A DNA stretch of 39,718 nt from Bacteroidaceae bacterium (GCA_016292045.1 JAEEZX010000048.1:1-39718), one strand, 5' to 3'; shown: positions 1 to 8,867, numbered from the stretch's first letter. The notes: generated by a model not told the origin, from the sequence alone. Numbers and translations: made by a program.

Positions 1-58
1 GGGGGGTCTCTTAAACCCAAGGGGGAAGAAATGATTGAGGGGGGGTCTCTTAAACCCA
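1..58. repeat. 19-bp direct repeat pair at the window start
   Basis: The 19-mer ggggggtctcttaaaccca occurs at 1-19 and again, exactly, at 40-58, separated by 20 bp. It resembles short interspersed intergenic sequence rather than coding DNA. Its function is unknown; it lies just upstream of a small peptidase gene. Confidence 0.75.
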
Positions 59-74
59 ATGCCCCATTATGGTG

Positions 75-88
75 CTCCCCTTGGGGAG
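75..88. repeat. Short palindrome upstream of the M15 peptidase gene
   Basis: The sequence ctccccttggggag forms a 6-bp GC-rich stem with a 2-nt spacer. It sits 16 bp upstream of the ATG at 105 and could be part of an interspersed repeat or affect translation. No role can be assigned. Confidence 0.5.
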
Positions 89-104
89 TTAGAGGGGGTC
101 GATT

Positions 105-452
105 ATGCAACTAACAGAACACTTTACACTAGAAGAGATGCTCCGCAGCGAGACAGCGACAAAGAAGGGCATCGAAAACCGCATCAACGCTGCGGAAGTG
201 AATAACCTCCAGAAGCTCTGCCAGAAGGTGCTAGAACCACTCAGGGCGCATTTCGGCAAACCGATAAGGATTAACTCCGGTTTCCGCTGCAAGGCACTGA
301 ACGATGCAGTCGGTGGTGCAAAGAACAGCTACCACACCAAGGGCCGCGCAGTCGATATTCCCTTCGTTCCAGGGCACTACGCCTACATCAGAGACAGTCT
401 ACCGCATACGGAATTGATCAACGAAGGGAGTTGGATACATGTCGCCCTTTAA
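105..452 (+). CDS. Small M15-family peptidase (D-Ala-D-Ala carboxypeptidase / endolysin type)
   Basis: This 115-residue protein has the compact zinc peptidase fold of the Peptidase_M15_3 group, which cleaves peptide cross-links of peptidoglycan. The visible signature is SGFRC at about residue 60, then SYHTKGRAVDI (His and Asp zinc ligands in the S-x-H-x-x-G-x-A-x-D pattern) and a final WIHVAL supplying the third ligand. It has no signal peptide, so it would need a holin, lysis or a partner to reach the wall. Proteins of this size are common in prophages and conjugative elements of Bacteroidales as lysis or remodelling enzymes. No other phage or conjugation gene lies in the window, so this may be a cargo gene or the edge of an element lying to the left. 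An A/G-rich stretch (agaggggg, 91-98) precedes the ATG. Confidence 0.85.
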   Translation: MQLTEHFTLEEMLRSETATKKGIENRINAAEVNNLQKLCQKVLEPLRAHFGKPIRINSGFRCKALNDAVGGAKNSYHTKGRAVDIPFVPGHYAYIRDSLPHTELINEGSWIHVAL

Positions 453-466
453 GCGGGCTGCGCCCT

Positions 467-502
467 AATTGAGAATTGACAATTGATAATTGAGAATTGA
501 TA
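467..502. repeat. AT-rich 'aattgataatt' type repeat
   Basis: This is a run of near-identical units (attgagaattgacaattga and similar) between the peptidase gene and its terminator. The same unit recurs between pta and ackA at 36525-36579. It is a simple intergenic repeat common in Bacteroidetes genomes. Confidence 0.7.
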
Positions 503-514
503 AATGAAAAGTTA

Positions 515-549
515 GGTCGCTGATTTTTTTCAGCGGCCTTCTTTTATTT
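515..549 (+). terminator. Rho-independent terminator after the M15 peptidase gene
   Basis: The stem ggtcgctg (515-522) pairs with cagcggcc (531-538), with one G-U pair and an 8-nt loop. The T-rich tail ttcttttattt follows. It lies about 60 bp after the peptidase stop codon and could also act weakly for the GH43 gene arriving from the other strand. Confidence 0.75.
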
Positions 550-601
550 CCGAGATATCCCAATTTTGTGCCTACTCAAGACACGCGTTTTCAGAGTCAG
601 C

Positions 602-2095
602 CTACGGTCTCACGACGAGTTTGTCGCCGGAAAGTTCCACCCATCCTTTGGATTTTGTATCGCGTGTGATGCTGAATACCCCGTACTTCGCACCTATCCA
701 TTTGCCCGCGCGAGCTTGGAAAGGAATAGCAATCGGTGTAAACCGGCTGCTGTCCGTGCTGTAGGACAAGTGACAGAGAGCTCCCTTGTCGCACTGTATG
801 CGAACGCTAAGGCGGCATTCATAATTGTTTTTTGCACCGGCATTGTAGGAACGCGCTTCGATACGCCCTATGACGGTGGACTCTTCTGTGCCATCTAGGT
901 CTGCATCCCTGCAAGTGATATATTTCAGCACAAAGGCATCACCCTGCAGTTCTGCGGAAAGGCGGCAGTAGTCGCGCCCCATCACAACGAAGCCTGATTG
1001 CTGACTTTCGTCTGTTGCCGTGATAATCAGATGAAGAGTGTCGGTGAACGTCTCTCCCTCAAATTTCCTCAGATACAGATTCGGCACTTCCCACAGGTTC
1101 CTAAAGCCGGATGACACCGCGTGGCCATAGACGCGCACACCGCTATTCGTTTCAAACCCGAAACTGTCCTGATAATTGGCATGCCACTGGTATTGAAGTT
1201 TTATCGGCGATTTGTATTTATCACACTTCACTCCATTGCTTTTCGCCTCCTTCATCATAGGCCATCCGTTCTTCCATTCCACATCAAGCAGATGAAGTAT
1301 GCGTCCATAAGGACCTTTATCCTGAAACGCGATGAACTTGTCTGCCACCCAACCGCCCTGATGAATGCCGTTCTTGTTGAACACAATCTGACTCTCATAA
1401 GGGCCATACACGTTACGGCTTCGCAACGCCACCTGCCAACCTCTCTCCACACCGCCCGCTGGAGCGAGGATATAATACCAGCCGTCGCGCTTGTAGAATT
1501 TGGGTCCCTCTATCGTGTGATTACCTTCCACCTGTCCGTCATAAACAAGAACCGGTTTACCGATGACCCGGCTACCGTCTGAAGACAATTCGCGCACCGT
1601 CAGCACGCTGTTGAAACCGCAGCGGCTGGCAGCCCATCCGTTCACAAGATAGCATCGTCCGTCATCATCCCACAGCGGACAGGGGTCAATAACTCCCCTG
1701 CCCTCCACAACCAGCACCGGCTCGCTCCACCGTCCGCACGGATTATCACTCTTCACCATGAAGACACCGAAGTCCGGATCGCCCCAATAGATGTAATAAA
1801 TGTCATCGTGGCGACGGATGCTGGGAGCCCATACACCACAACCATGCTGCACGGAGTTGTAATGGCTCGCGGGCAACAGGCGTTCCAGCGCATAATTCAC
1901 CAACTCCCAATGCACCAAGTCCGTACTGTGCAATAGAGGCAGTCCCGGAGTGCACTGGAAACTGCTGGCCGTCAGCCAATAATCACCATGCGTACCCTCG
2001 CACACATCCGGGTCGCTGTAGTCGGCATAGATGATTTGAGCCGGTACGGTCAATGTGTAAAAAAGCAGAAGCAGTGCAATAATCCCTTTCGTCAT
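602..2095 (-). CDS. Secreted glycoside hydrolase family 43 (subfamily 12-like) beta-xylosidase/alpha-L-arabinofuranosidase
   Basis: The 497-residue protein starts at the ATG at 2095, which directly opens a clean signal peptide ending in TVPAQ; an in-frame ATG at 2155 would add 20 residues that spoil the signal. The GH43 five-blade propeller shows its three acidic residues: the base Asp in YSDPDV (about residue 28), the pKa-setting Asp in GVIDPCPLW, and the acid Glu in TIEGPKFY (about residue 195). WGDPDFG and WAPSIR are typical of GH43_12. A C-terminal concanavalin-like half (from about residue 310) matches the beta-xylosidase C-terminal domain. GH43 enzymes release xylose or arabinose from plant cell-wall side chains; the exact linkage cannot be read from sequence. 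The gene lies 69 bp after the large lyase on the same strand and may be co-transcribed with it. Confidence 0.88.
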   Translation of the reverse strand: MTKGIIALLLLFYTLTVPAQIIYADYSDPDVCEGTHGDYWLTASSFQCTPGLPLLHSTDLVHWELVNYALERLLPASHYNSVQHGCGVWAPSIRRHDDIYYIYWGDPDFGVFMVKSDNPCGRWSEPVLVVEGRGVIDPCPLWDDDGRCYLVNGWAASRCGFNSVLTVRELSSDGSRVIGKPVLVYDGQVEGNHTIEGPKFYKRDGWYYILAPAGGVERGWQVALRSRNVYGPYESQIVFNKNGIHQGGWVADKFIAFQDKGPYGRILHLLDVEWKNGWPMMKEAKSNGVKCDKYKSPIKLQYQWHANYQDSFGFETNSGVRVYGHAVSSGFRNLWEVPNLYLRKFEGETFTDTLHLIITATDESQQSGFVVMGRDYCRLSAELQGDAFVLKYITCRDADLDGTEESTVIGRIEARSYNAGAKNNYECRLSVRIQCDKGALCHLSYSTDSSRFTPIAIPFQARAGKWIGAKYGVFSITRDTKSKGWVELSGDKLVVRP

Positions 2096-2164
2096 GATGT
2101 AAAAACCGTTAATGTCCAAAGTAAAGAAAGGCACCTTCACTGGCGCCCTTCTCACTATCGAAAG

Positions 2165-5100
2165 CTATTTGTACAACAGCTTGCGCCCTCCCTTAATATA
2201 GATTTTGCCGGAAAGGGGCTCGCCTACCCTGCGGCCCATGAGGTCGTAGAGCGTATCGTCCTCTGTCATACGCGAACCCGGAAGACTTACCACATCGGAA
2301 GGATTGCTGCCGGTGTAAGTCAGCGTGAAATTATCCCACACAAGCCACGTGGTGCCGCTCGTGGGCTCCTTGATGCCAAACGACAATGTGCCGTCAGTCA
2401 CCCTGACCTCCACTGACAGCAGACCGTAGGAGGCATTTGCAGCCATCTTGTCGCGCTCGGCATCGAAATTACTGCCGGCACAGCTCACCGTGACAACATC
2501 CTTCTCCGTGATGCCGCCGGATGTGGCGAAGAGATAACCCGTATTGGAACCCTCGCCGTTCACCATCTGGCAGGTCACCGTGTAGTAGCCGTCGGGAAGG
2601 CCGTAGAGCCTCTGCGTGAAACTGAAGTTGGTGGAATGCCACACCTCCACAGCACCGTTGTAGCGCTGGTTGCCCCACGTGCCGGCCATCGTCCAGCCGA
2701 AACCGTTGCCTATGAACTGAGGATTGACCACCAACGGCGTAGCATCAACGGGATTGTCGGGAGTGGCATCGGCAAGGACGTCGCTATGGAAACGCGACTT
2801 GGCAATGGCAAATATCTGCAGATGGCCGATATCGTCGCCCTTCTTGTTGCATGCTATCTCCTCTCCGTCGCGATAGCCGTTCTCAGGAGTCCAAAGGCCA
2901 AACCAATTACCGGGATAAGTGCCGTTCTCCACTGTCCAGGCACCGCCCGTATGCGTCATCAGCAGGCGTGCCCAACTGCATGCGAAGGGCTGGTCGTGAG
3001 TGCGCAGATTATGCGGCGCATTCATTTCCGTCTGCAACAGCAGACCGTCGTAGTCGATATTACGCAGACAGAAGCCTCCGTCGAAAGACTCTACGGTGAA
3101 CACCTTGGACAAATCCGTGAGCGGATCCACCGGCGTTTCGTAGAAGAGCGCCTTATTGCCGTTGTGGGGCGCATCCCTGAGTCCGATGAGCAGGTCTGCC
3201 TCATCACAGGCAAGCACGATATAATGGTCGTCAGCCAACAGAGCCAAATCGGCCGCAGATGTCACCAGCTGATAGCCCTTGGCAGCGGTCAGCAGGCTGT
3301 AATAAGAATAAGGAGCCTCCTTCACCTGCAGATTATACACATAGGGCTGTCCCTGATACGTGGCCGTCACCTGCGTGGTCTCCTGCAGGTTATCCACAAC
3401 GAATGTCTTTCCCGTCTGCCCGCCGTCCCAGCTGATCTCCTCGGGATTGACATAAGACGGGATGTCAAGGCGCAGGGTCAGTCTGGTGCCGGAAAGCACT
3501 TCCGTCTCTGTGGCTGCTTCGCCGTTGATGAACTGCATGGCCGGCACCGCATTCAAGCGGAACACGCTCTCGCTGACGGCACCGCTCTGATTGGCATACT
3601 GACAGGTGTATGTGCGGCTGCTCGTCACAGCGGGTATCGCCACAACGCTTGACTTCACGCCGTTGTCCCAAAGATAATCATCGGTCCAACCCGTTGTGGC
3701 ACCGGCATAGAGTATCACATCTGTACCGCTGAGTACCGTCTTTTCCAATATGCGCTCTATCACGCCGTCCACGGTGATTTCGTTGGTCATCACGTCGGGT
3801 GCGGCATCACCGCTGACAGCAATGGCGAACGACTGACGGCTCTGCATGCCGTTCTCTGCCGTATAGGTGACACGGTATATGTAGCTCTTGTCCGCTTTCA
3901 CCGTGATTTCACGGGTTGTCTCACCTGTGCTCCACTGCCAGAGTCCTGTGTCGGCAGCACCCTGCGGCAACACCGGAGACAATGTTATCTCACTGTCGTC
4001 TGCCGGAATACCCTTTGAGGGGCACACCTCGTACTTGTACTTCAAACCGCCCAGATTGGTCTGATTCTTATACGTCACACCCTTGTAGACAATATTACCG
4101 GACAACGGCACGATAGCATCAGAAGCATCTATTGCAGGACGCCAGCTGGTCAGCGTGGAGAAGCCGAGGTGGTCGAAACCGCCGGAATTCTGGCTGTAGT
4201 TGCCGCCACCGCCGTCAGGGCAGACCCTGGCGCTTGCCTGCTCGGCATATTGCAACTTGACACCGCGCAGTCCCTCATAGTAGCCGATAGCACGATCCCA
4301 ATAGGGACGGTATTCCCCCGCTCCTCCCGTGTTAGGGCCGGTCATTAGCCAACCGGCACCCATCGTGCCGCGACAATCGGCATAATTATAGTTAATCCAC
4401 GGAAGAGACGCTGCATCAACACCTCCGAAATTCATTGCCGCAACAAACTCCGTACCGGCAGCGATGCGGTCGTCCATATAGGCAAAGAGGTCGTCACCCT
4501 GATTGAATCCCACCTGACAGATGTCAAGAGCAAGACCCAGAGCCATCAGCGAGTGTCCCTGGTCGCGACCCGACTCCTGCATCTGTCCGAGATATCCCAA
4601 AGGCCCGCGTGAATCGGGAAGCACCACGGGAACGAGATTACCGATGAATTCATCGCATCCGTCATTGAGGATGACGCTGTTCTTCGAGCGGTCCTTGTAT
4701 GTGCCTACGTGGTCGTATTTATAGAAGGAAACGCCCTGGTTGTACATGTGCACGTCATCACAGAGTATGCCTATGGACATCACACAAAGAGCATTGCACA
4801 GCCCCCAGTTGGACCAGTAGTGTCCCGGACGCTGTCCCAGACTGGAATAACGGAAGTTGAGCCATGTGTCGTGACGGCGACGGAGGAAGTCGATGGCGGG
4901 ATTGTAGAACACCTTGATAATCCACTGCTTGAACTCCTCGAAATCCTCTGGCGACCATCCGTCATAGTCGCGCATCAGTTCTGCGGCATTGGCAAATTCG
5001 TGTCCGTAGATACCCGCAGCGAGAGATACGTTGGTGTCACCTCCCAGGCCTTTGCACTGGCGTGCCCACTGCATCATGATACGCACCGCTCCGTCGGCAT

Positions 5101-6373
5101 TGGCACGTGTGCCCCCTATCTTCCAGCGCAGCGCATTCTGGTATGCCATCGCCGCACCACGTGCACAGTTCATATAATTCTGCCCGGAGCCGCCACCGCG
5201 AATCACCGTCTCCGTAGGCCACGTGGCAACATCGGCCTGCGAATATGCGTTGGCACAAAGTATGTTCCATGCCTGCTGCATACGCGCATTGCCATCCGCC
5301 AGCAACTGCTTGGCACGGTCGATATCCTCTTGCGACACAATACCGCCCGGATGTACGAAGCCGTGGTCGCCCGTCACGGGGAACACCCTCTTTGCCTGAT
5401 AACCTTTGGTAGCCTTGGCGGCAGACAACAGGGACTGCAGCGTAGAGACATAGTTATCTATCAGATCCTGAGAAGCACGCCCTGCCGCCAACTCCGACTT
5501 TGCTATTGCAAGATTGTCCTGCAGCTCCCTTAAGGCATTGGGTGCATACCCCTCAGTTGCGGAAGAAACAAATGCATCGCACGCCTCCACTGTTGCACTC
5601 AACTGTGTGAAATCACCCGGCACACCGTAACGGTATGCAATCTCCAGATCTGTTGCCACTGCACACAGCTCCGCCACCTTCTCGTCGCTCACCGCCACAT
5701 CATAAACGCGGAAATCTGCCACAAGGGTTTTCTTCAGATAAGTGTCATTGGCAAACGGCGGGCGCCCGATCCAGTTGTAGATGGTGATATTGGTGAATAT
5801 CTCACTGAAAACGGGCATGGAGGAATTTACCTGCACACGCACACCGTCGAGGAAGAGTTCACCTTTCGCCCCTGTCTGACGGTAGAGCATGTGAATCCAG
5901 CGCCCTTTCTCAGAGGCTGTACCCATCTGCATGCCCACCTCACTGCCCCAGCCTGCCGGAGCGGTGGCCATGCGTTGCGCATTTACCCTATAACCGGAAT
6001 AGAAGGAGGAGGTCTCCGTATTCTCCATAAGTCTTGAAAAACTCCACAGGAAATTACCTGCAGCGGAAATGTCGGCTGACTTGTCTATGCGGTAACATAC
6101 CGAGACAGTGAAATCCGAGAGTGCCTGAATAATACTGCCGGTGTTTCTGGTCATATCCAGATAGCCGTTCGACTCCCCGAGATCCAGCACGTGATAGGAA
6201 CCTACTTCCACCACTTTCGCTTTGTTCTTCAGAACTGCAGATATGCCCGACGCCTCATCGGTGACCTTCGTTCCCGAGACCTGCTCGAAATTGTAATGAA
6301 CCTTCAGGTTGCTCTCCTGCGCCACAGCCATCACTGAGGCAAGAACCAACAGCAGCAATACTTTTCTACCCAT
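2165..6373 (-). CDS. Very large secreted polysaccharide lyase with alginate-lyase fold and accessory modules
   Basis: This 1402-residue protein begins with a signal peptide ending VMAVAQ. In order it shows a LamG/concanavalin-like domain (about 22-230), a three-helix FIVAR-like segment (about 245-325), an alpha/alpha-toroid of the Alginate_lyase Pfam type (about 335-760), two Ig-like stretches (about 800-1010), a beta-rich region, a jelly-roll carbohydrate-binding-like module (about 1225-1360) and a short tail (LYDLMGRR...GKIYIKGGRKLL). In the catalytic part, YWSNWGLCNA and ESGRDQGHS supply candidate Asn, Arg and His residues. The fold fits lyases acting on uronic-acid polymers; a PL38-like assignment (glucuronan/alginate) is possible but not proven. 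It has its own strong promoter at 6415-6422 and a shared operator upstream. The jelly-roll module has relatives in the 1781-residue protein of this window. The exact substrate is unknown. Confidence 0.8.
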   Translation of the reverse strand: MGRKVLLLLVLASVMAVAQESNLKVHYNFEQVSGTKVTDEASGISAVLKNKAKVVEVGSYHVLDLGESNGYLDMTRNTGSIIQALSDFTVSVCYRIDKSADISAAGNFLWSFSRLMENTETSSFYSGYRVNAQRMATAPAGWGSEVGMQMGTASEKGRWIHMLYRQTGAKGELFLDGVRVQVNSSMPVFSEIFTNITIYNWIGRPPFANDTYLKKTLVADFRVYDVAVSDEKVAELCAVATDLEIAYRYGVPGDFTQLSATVEACDAFVSSATEGYAPNALRELQDNLAIAKSELAAGRASQDLIDNYVSTLQSLLSAAKATKGYQAKRVFPVTGDHGFVHPGGIVSQEDIDRAKQLLADGNARMQQAWNILCANAYSQADVATWPTETVIRGGGSGQNYMNCARGAAMAYQNALRWKIGGTRANADGAVRIMMQWARQCKGLGGDTNVSLAAGIYGHEFANAAELMRDYDGWSPEDFEEFKQWIIKVFYNPAIDFLRRRHDTWLNFRYSSLGQRPGHYWSNWGLCNALCVMSIGILCDDVHMYNQGVSFYKYDHVGTYKDRSKNSVILNDGCDEFIGNLVPVVLPDSRGPLGYLGQMQESGRDQGHSLMALGLALDICQVGFNQGDDLFAYMDDRIAAGTEFVAAMNFGGVDAASLPWINYNYADCRGTMGAGWLMTGPNTGGAGEYRPYWDRAIGYYEGLRGVKLQYAEQASARVCPDGGGGNYSQNSGGFDHLGFSTLTSWRPAIDASDAIVPLSGNIVYKGVTYKNQTNLGGLKYKYEVCPSKGIPADDSEITLSPVLPQGAADTGLWQWSTGETTREITVKADKSYIYRVTYTAENGMQSRQSFAIAVSGDAAPDVMTNEITVDGVIERILEKTVLSGTDVILYAGATTGWTDDYLWDNGVKSSVVAIPAVTSSRTYTCQYANQSGAVSESVFRLNAVPAMQFINGEAATETEVLSGTRLTLRLDIPSYVNPEEISWDGGQTGKTFVVDNLQETTQVTATYQGQPYVYNLQVKEAPYSYYSLLTAAKGYQLVTSAADLALLADDHYIVLACDEADLLIGLRDAPHNGNKALFYETPVDPLTDLSKVFTVESFDGGFCLRNIDYDGLLLQTEMNAPHNLRTHDQPFACSWARLLMTHTGGAWTVENGTYPGNWFGLWTPENGYRDGEEIACNKKGDDIGHLQIFAIAKSRFHSDVLADATPDNPVDATPLVVNPQFIGNGFGWTMAGTWGNQRYNGAVEVWHSTNFSFTQRLYGLPDGYYTVTCQMVNGEGSNTGYLFATSGGITEKDVVTVSCAGSNFDAERDKMAANASYGLLSVEVRVTDGTLSFGIKEPTSGTTWLVWDNFTLTYTGSNPSDVVSLPGSRMTEDDTLYDLMGRRVGEPLSGKIYIKGGRKLLYK

Positions 6374-6414
6374 TTTTTCAAACGTTTTTGCGTTTCACAT
6401 GTTATTTGTCGGTG

Positions 6415-6422
6415 CAAAAGTA
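6415..6422 (-). promoter_or_regulatory. -7 promoter element for the large lyase gene
   Basis: On the minus strand the octamer TACTTTTG is a perfect match to the Bacteroidetes -7 consensus TAnnTTTG and lies 41 bp upstream of the ATG at 6373. No good -33 TTTG is seen at the usual spacing, which suits an activator-dependent promoter. Confidence 0.7.
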
Positions 6423-6471
6423 ACTGTTACACACATAATAGCACGTATTCACCTGTCTAAAACTATGCGCT

Positions 6472-6530
6472 TTGATTGTCTAAAATGAAAAAATAGACAT
6501 TTCAAACATATCTTTTGGACAAAAGAGACA
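6472..6530 (-). promoter_or_regulatory. Putative operator of the sensor-AraC regulator upstream of the lyase gene
   Basis: Read on the minus strand, 6530 to 6513 is tgtctcttttgtccaaaa, matching 17 of 18 bases at 8787-8804 upstream of the GH51 remnant. The similarity continues for another 19 bp (31/37 overall). A second box, ttagacaatcaa (6483 to 6472), matches 11/12 with 8856-8867, and another ttagaca starts at 6460. The first box begins 108 bp before the -7 element, the same distance as in the other promoter. Binding by the adjacent AraC-type regulator is inferred. Confidence 0.6.
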
Positions 6531-6541
6531 GACTCGTCACT

Positions 6542-8731
6542 TTATTGACCCTCCTTCGGTTCCCGATATTCGGAGGGAGTGAGGCCGAACATTTTCTTGA
6601 ATGAGGCAGAGAAATTCCTCGCTGTGACAAAGCCTACACGGGAGGCAATGTCACTGATGGGCAACTGGGTGTCGGCAAGCAGACGGGCAGCACGCTTCAG
6701 ACGTACATTGCGGATGAAGTCGGTGGGTGTGATGCCAAGCATGGTCTGCAGTTTCTTGTAAAGCGAGGCACGGCTCATAGCCACATCGCGTGCCAGCTGG
6801 TCGGCATTGTAGTCCTCATCGTCGAGATGCGCCTCAATGGCCTTCAGCATCAGAGACACCAGCCTCTCCTCCTCGGCATTGACGGTAATCTTGTCAGGAG
6901 CGATATTGGACGACTCGGCAAACTGATGACGGGCCTCTTCACGCAATTCGAAGAGACGATTGACACGGGCATCGTTCTCGCGTTCCAGCTTGGCCTTCTT
7001 TTTCTTCAGATAGAAAGCTATCATACAAAGAACGACAAGCAAGGCCAACAGACAACAGGCTGTCTTCATCCACCATGTGAGCCACCAAGGCGGGCGTATG
7101 GAGAAAGAAAGCTCGGTGAGTTCGCCCCAAAGGCCGGATGCATTGGAGGCCTGAACCTCGAACACATAACTGCCGGGAGGCAGAGCCTTATAGCCGGCAG
7201 TGCCCTGTCCGCTGCCGTCGCTGCAGACATTCCATGAGCGCTCCAAACCGCGCAGGCGGTATCGATAGCTATCGTGCGAGGGAGCAGCATAGTTGAGCGT
7301 AGAGAACTGGAATGTGAGGTAGTTCTGACTATAAGACAAAACCGAGTCGATAGCCGCGACGGGGTCTCCGTTGAGTGTCATGCCGGTGATGACCACAGGA
7401 AGGGGTTTCTCATCTCCTATCATCTCACCGGGACGGAAAGCTACCGCCAGCCCGCCACCGGCGGCAAAGACAAGCCGTCCGTCATCGGTAAGACAGGCAG
7501 CGCGGTCCATCATCGTCACCGGCGGTATTCCGTCGCTTTTTCCTAGGTTTACCACTGTGGGACTGACTCGCGAAATGCCGCAGGATGTACCTGCCCATAC
7601 ATCTCCGTCTGCGTCCATGACAAGGCTTCGTATGCAATGGTTGTTCAGGTCGGTGATGCGTTCTGCCTTATCGTCGGCTATGCGGAACAAACCGTTCTGG
7701 GTGCCAATCCACAGCACCCCGTTGCCGTCTTTGAGCATGCAGTTGTATTTGCTGCTGTATTGCTCTATCTCGCGGGCTGTGGGAAACGTAGCCAGTGTGT
7801 CGGCTTCCGTGTCAAGCAGGAAAATTCCGTTTTGAGTATACACAGCGGTCCATTTCCCGTCGATGACGCAGGCTCCCGCGATGTGACGGTATTTTGCAAG
7901 GGAGGGAATGCTTGTGTTGAGCAAATGGAAATCCATCTTTTCCGGCATGAAATAACCCAGAAGGCACAGTGAATCGCAGAGAAGATAGCGCTGTTCGGAC
8001 AGTTGGGTGATGAATGTGGTGCGATTGTGCGGTAGGCTTGGGACGTTGTTGCGGTCGTAATGTAATGTCTGCCCCTCATATTCGCACGTCAGTCCGTCCG
8101 GTTTGCACATCCACATATGTCCCGAACCGTCATGTGTGCTGCGTGCCTGCTCTATGAGGGGATTGGCGGTGGTAATAATCTGTGGCTTGACCCGCATAGG
8201 CGGACAATACCATATTCCATTCGCACGTGTGCCCACCCACAGCCCGCCTTTTCCGTCGCAGGTGGCGCGGGTAACATCACGGATACCGTACTCTCCGATT
8301 GTTTCCCATTGCTTTTCTGTGGGCGGCGGTGTCGGAGTCTCGCACGCCAGGAATGAGGCGAGAGCCGGTTCGTTGAGCCGCGATTCTATATCATAGCGGA
8401 ACGAACGTGAACGTACGTCAAAAAGATATGCCCGATAGAAGTCATGTAGCCACAGGAGCGAATCCCCCTGCCACATCTGACCGTATTGGTTGACATATTT
8501 ACGGAAGGTATGACAGCGGTTCTGGTCGCATGCGACGATGTCGAAGGAACGCCCGTTTGAAAGGCAGAACACCCCCTCACAGTTGACAAGCATCTGTCCG
8601 TTGGGCAGTTCCACAATCTGACGCACCTCACCTGTAGGCAGGCCGTCAGCCACCGTCCATTGACGCTGTCCGCAGACAACTGAAACACCTGCCGTCAGGA
8701 CCCATGTCATGAGGAATAAATACCGCTTCAT
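6542..8731 (-). CDS. Membrane sensor (two-component-type propeller + Y_Y_Y) fused directly to an AraC-family DNA-binding domain
   Basis: The 729-residue protein has a signal sequence ending VSVVCG and a periplasmic part with propeller repeats (GGLWVGTRANGIW, GVLWIGTQNGLF, GDVWAGTSCGI). A Y_Y_Y-type beta-sandwich (about 450-545) and one membrane helix near 555-580 (CCLLALLVVLCMIAFYL) follow. Next come a short charged coiled segment and a C-terminal AraC helix-turn-helix pair (about 630-722, ending GLTPSEYRE). In ordinary hybrid two-component systems of Bacteroidetes, a histidine kinase and a receiver sit between the membrane helix and the HTH. Neither is present, and the roughly 50-residue linker leaves no room for them. 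It is therefore a one-component transmembrane regulator. Its likely ligand is an oligosaccharide produced by the neighbouring lyase; likely targets are the two promoters sharing the operator at 6472-6530 and 8787-8867. A paralogous HTH fragment survives at 15210-15326. Confidence 0.88.
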   Translation of the reverse strand: MKRYLFLMTWVLTAGVSVVCGQRQWTVADGLPTGEVRQIVELPNGQMLVNCEGVFCLSNGRSFDIVACDQNRCHTFRKYVNQYGQMWQGDSLLWLHDFYRAYLFDVRSRSFRYDIESRLNEPALASFLACETPTPPPTEKQWETIGEYGIRDVTRATCDGKGGLWVGTRANGIWYCPPMRVKPQIITTANPLIEQARSTHDGSGHMWMCKPDGLTCEYEGQTLHYDRNNVPSLPHNRTTFITQLSEQRYLLCDSLCLLGYFMPEKMDFHLLNTSIPSLAKYRHIAGACVIDGKWTAVYTQNGIFLLDTEADTLATFPTAREIEQYSSKYNCMLKDGNGVLWIGTQNGLFRIADDKAERITDLNNHCIRSLVMDADGDVWAGTSCGISRVSPTVVNLGKSDGIPPVTMMDRAACLTDDGRLVFAAGGGLAVAFRPGEMIGDEKPLPVVITGMTLNGDPVAAIDSVLSYSQNYLTFQFSTLNYAAPSHDSYRYRLRGLERSWNVCSDGSGQGTAGYKALPPGSYVFEVQASNASGLWGELTELSFSIRPPWWLTWWMKTACCLLALLVVLCMIAFYLKKKKAKLERENDARVNRLFELREEARHQFAESSNIAPDKITVNAEEERLVSLMLKAIEAHLDDEDYNADQLARDVAMSRASLYKKLQTMLGITPTDFIRNVRLKRAARLLADTQLPISDIASRVGFVTARNFSASFKKMFGLTPSEYREPKEGQ

Positions 8732-8757
8732 CGAACGATTTTACTGAAATCCACTGG

Positions 8758-8765
8758 CAAAGATA
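8758..8765 (-). promoter_or_regulatory. -7 promoter element of the sensor-AraC regulator gene
   Basis: TATCTTTG on the minus strand is a perfect TAnnTTTG match 26 bp upstream of the ATG at 8731. The operator box at 8787-8804 begins about 21 bp further upstream, over the -33 position, so autoregulation is plausible. Confidence 0.65.
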
Positions 8766-8784
8766 CAAAAATAATAGCTAAAGG

Positions 8785-8867
8785 CATGTCTCATTTGTCC
8801 AAAAAACATGTCTGAAACATCTAAAAATGAATAAATACAAAAAAAACACACATTCTTGGACAATCAA
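8785..8867 (+). promoter_or_regulatory. Putative AraC-type operator between the regulator and the GH51 remnant
   Basis: The heptamer catgtct starts at 8785 and again at 8807, a 22-bp direct repeat (two helical turns) in which ..TC.AAAAA is also conserved, as expected of AraC half-sites. Bases 8787-8823 match the element upstream of the lyase gene (31/37). A second box, ttggacaatcaa (8856-8867), forms an 8-bp inverted repeat with ttgtccaa at 8795-8802. A near-consensus -7 (TACTTTG, 8895-8901) begins 108 bp after 8787, the spacing also seen at the lyase promoter. Confidence 0.6.

Noticed and set aside
2096..2164. Third copy of the AraC operator before the GH43 gene
   Set aside because: Only a short ttggaca match (minus strand, near 2123) is present, with no second box and no matching spacing to a -7 element.
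6542..8731. Classical hybrid two-component regulator
   Set aside because: No histidine kinase (H-box, N-box, G-box) or receiver Asp domain can be found between the membrane helix and the AraC domain.
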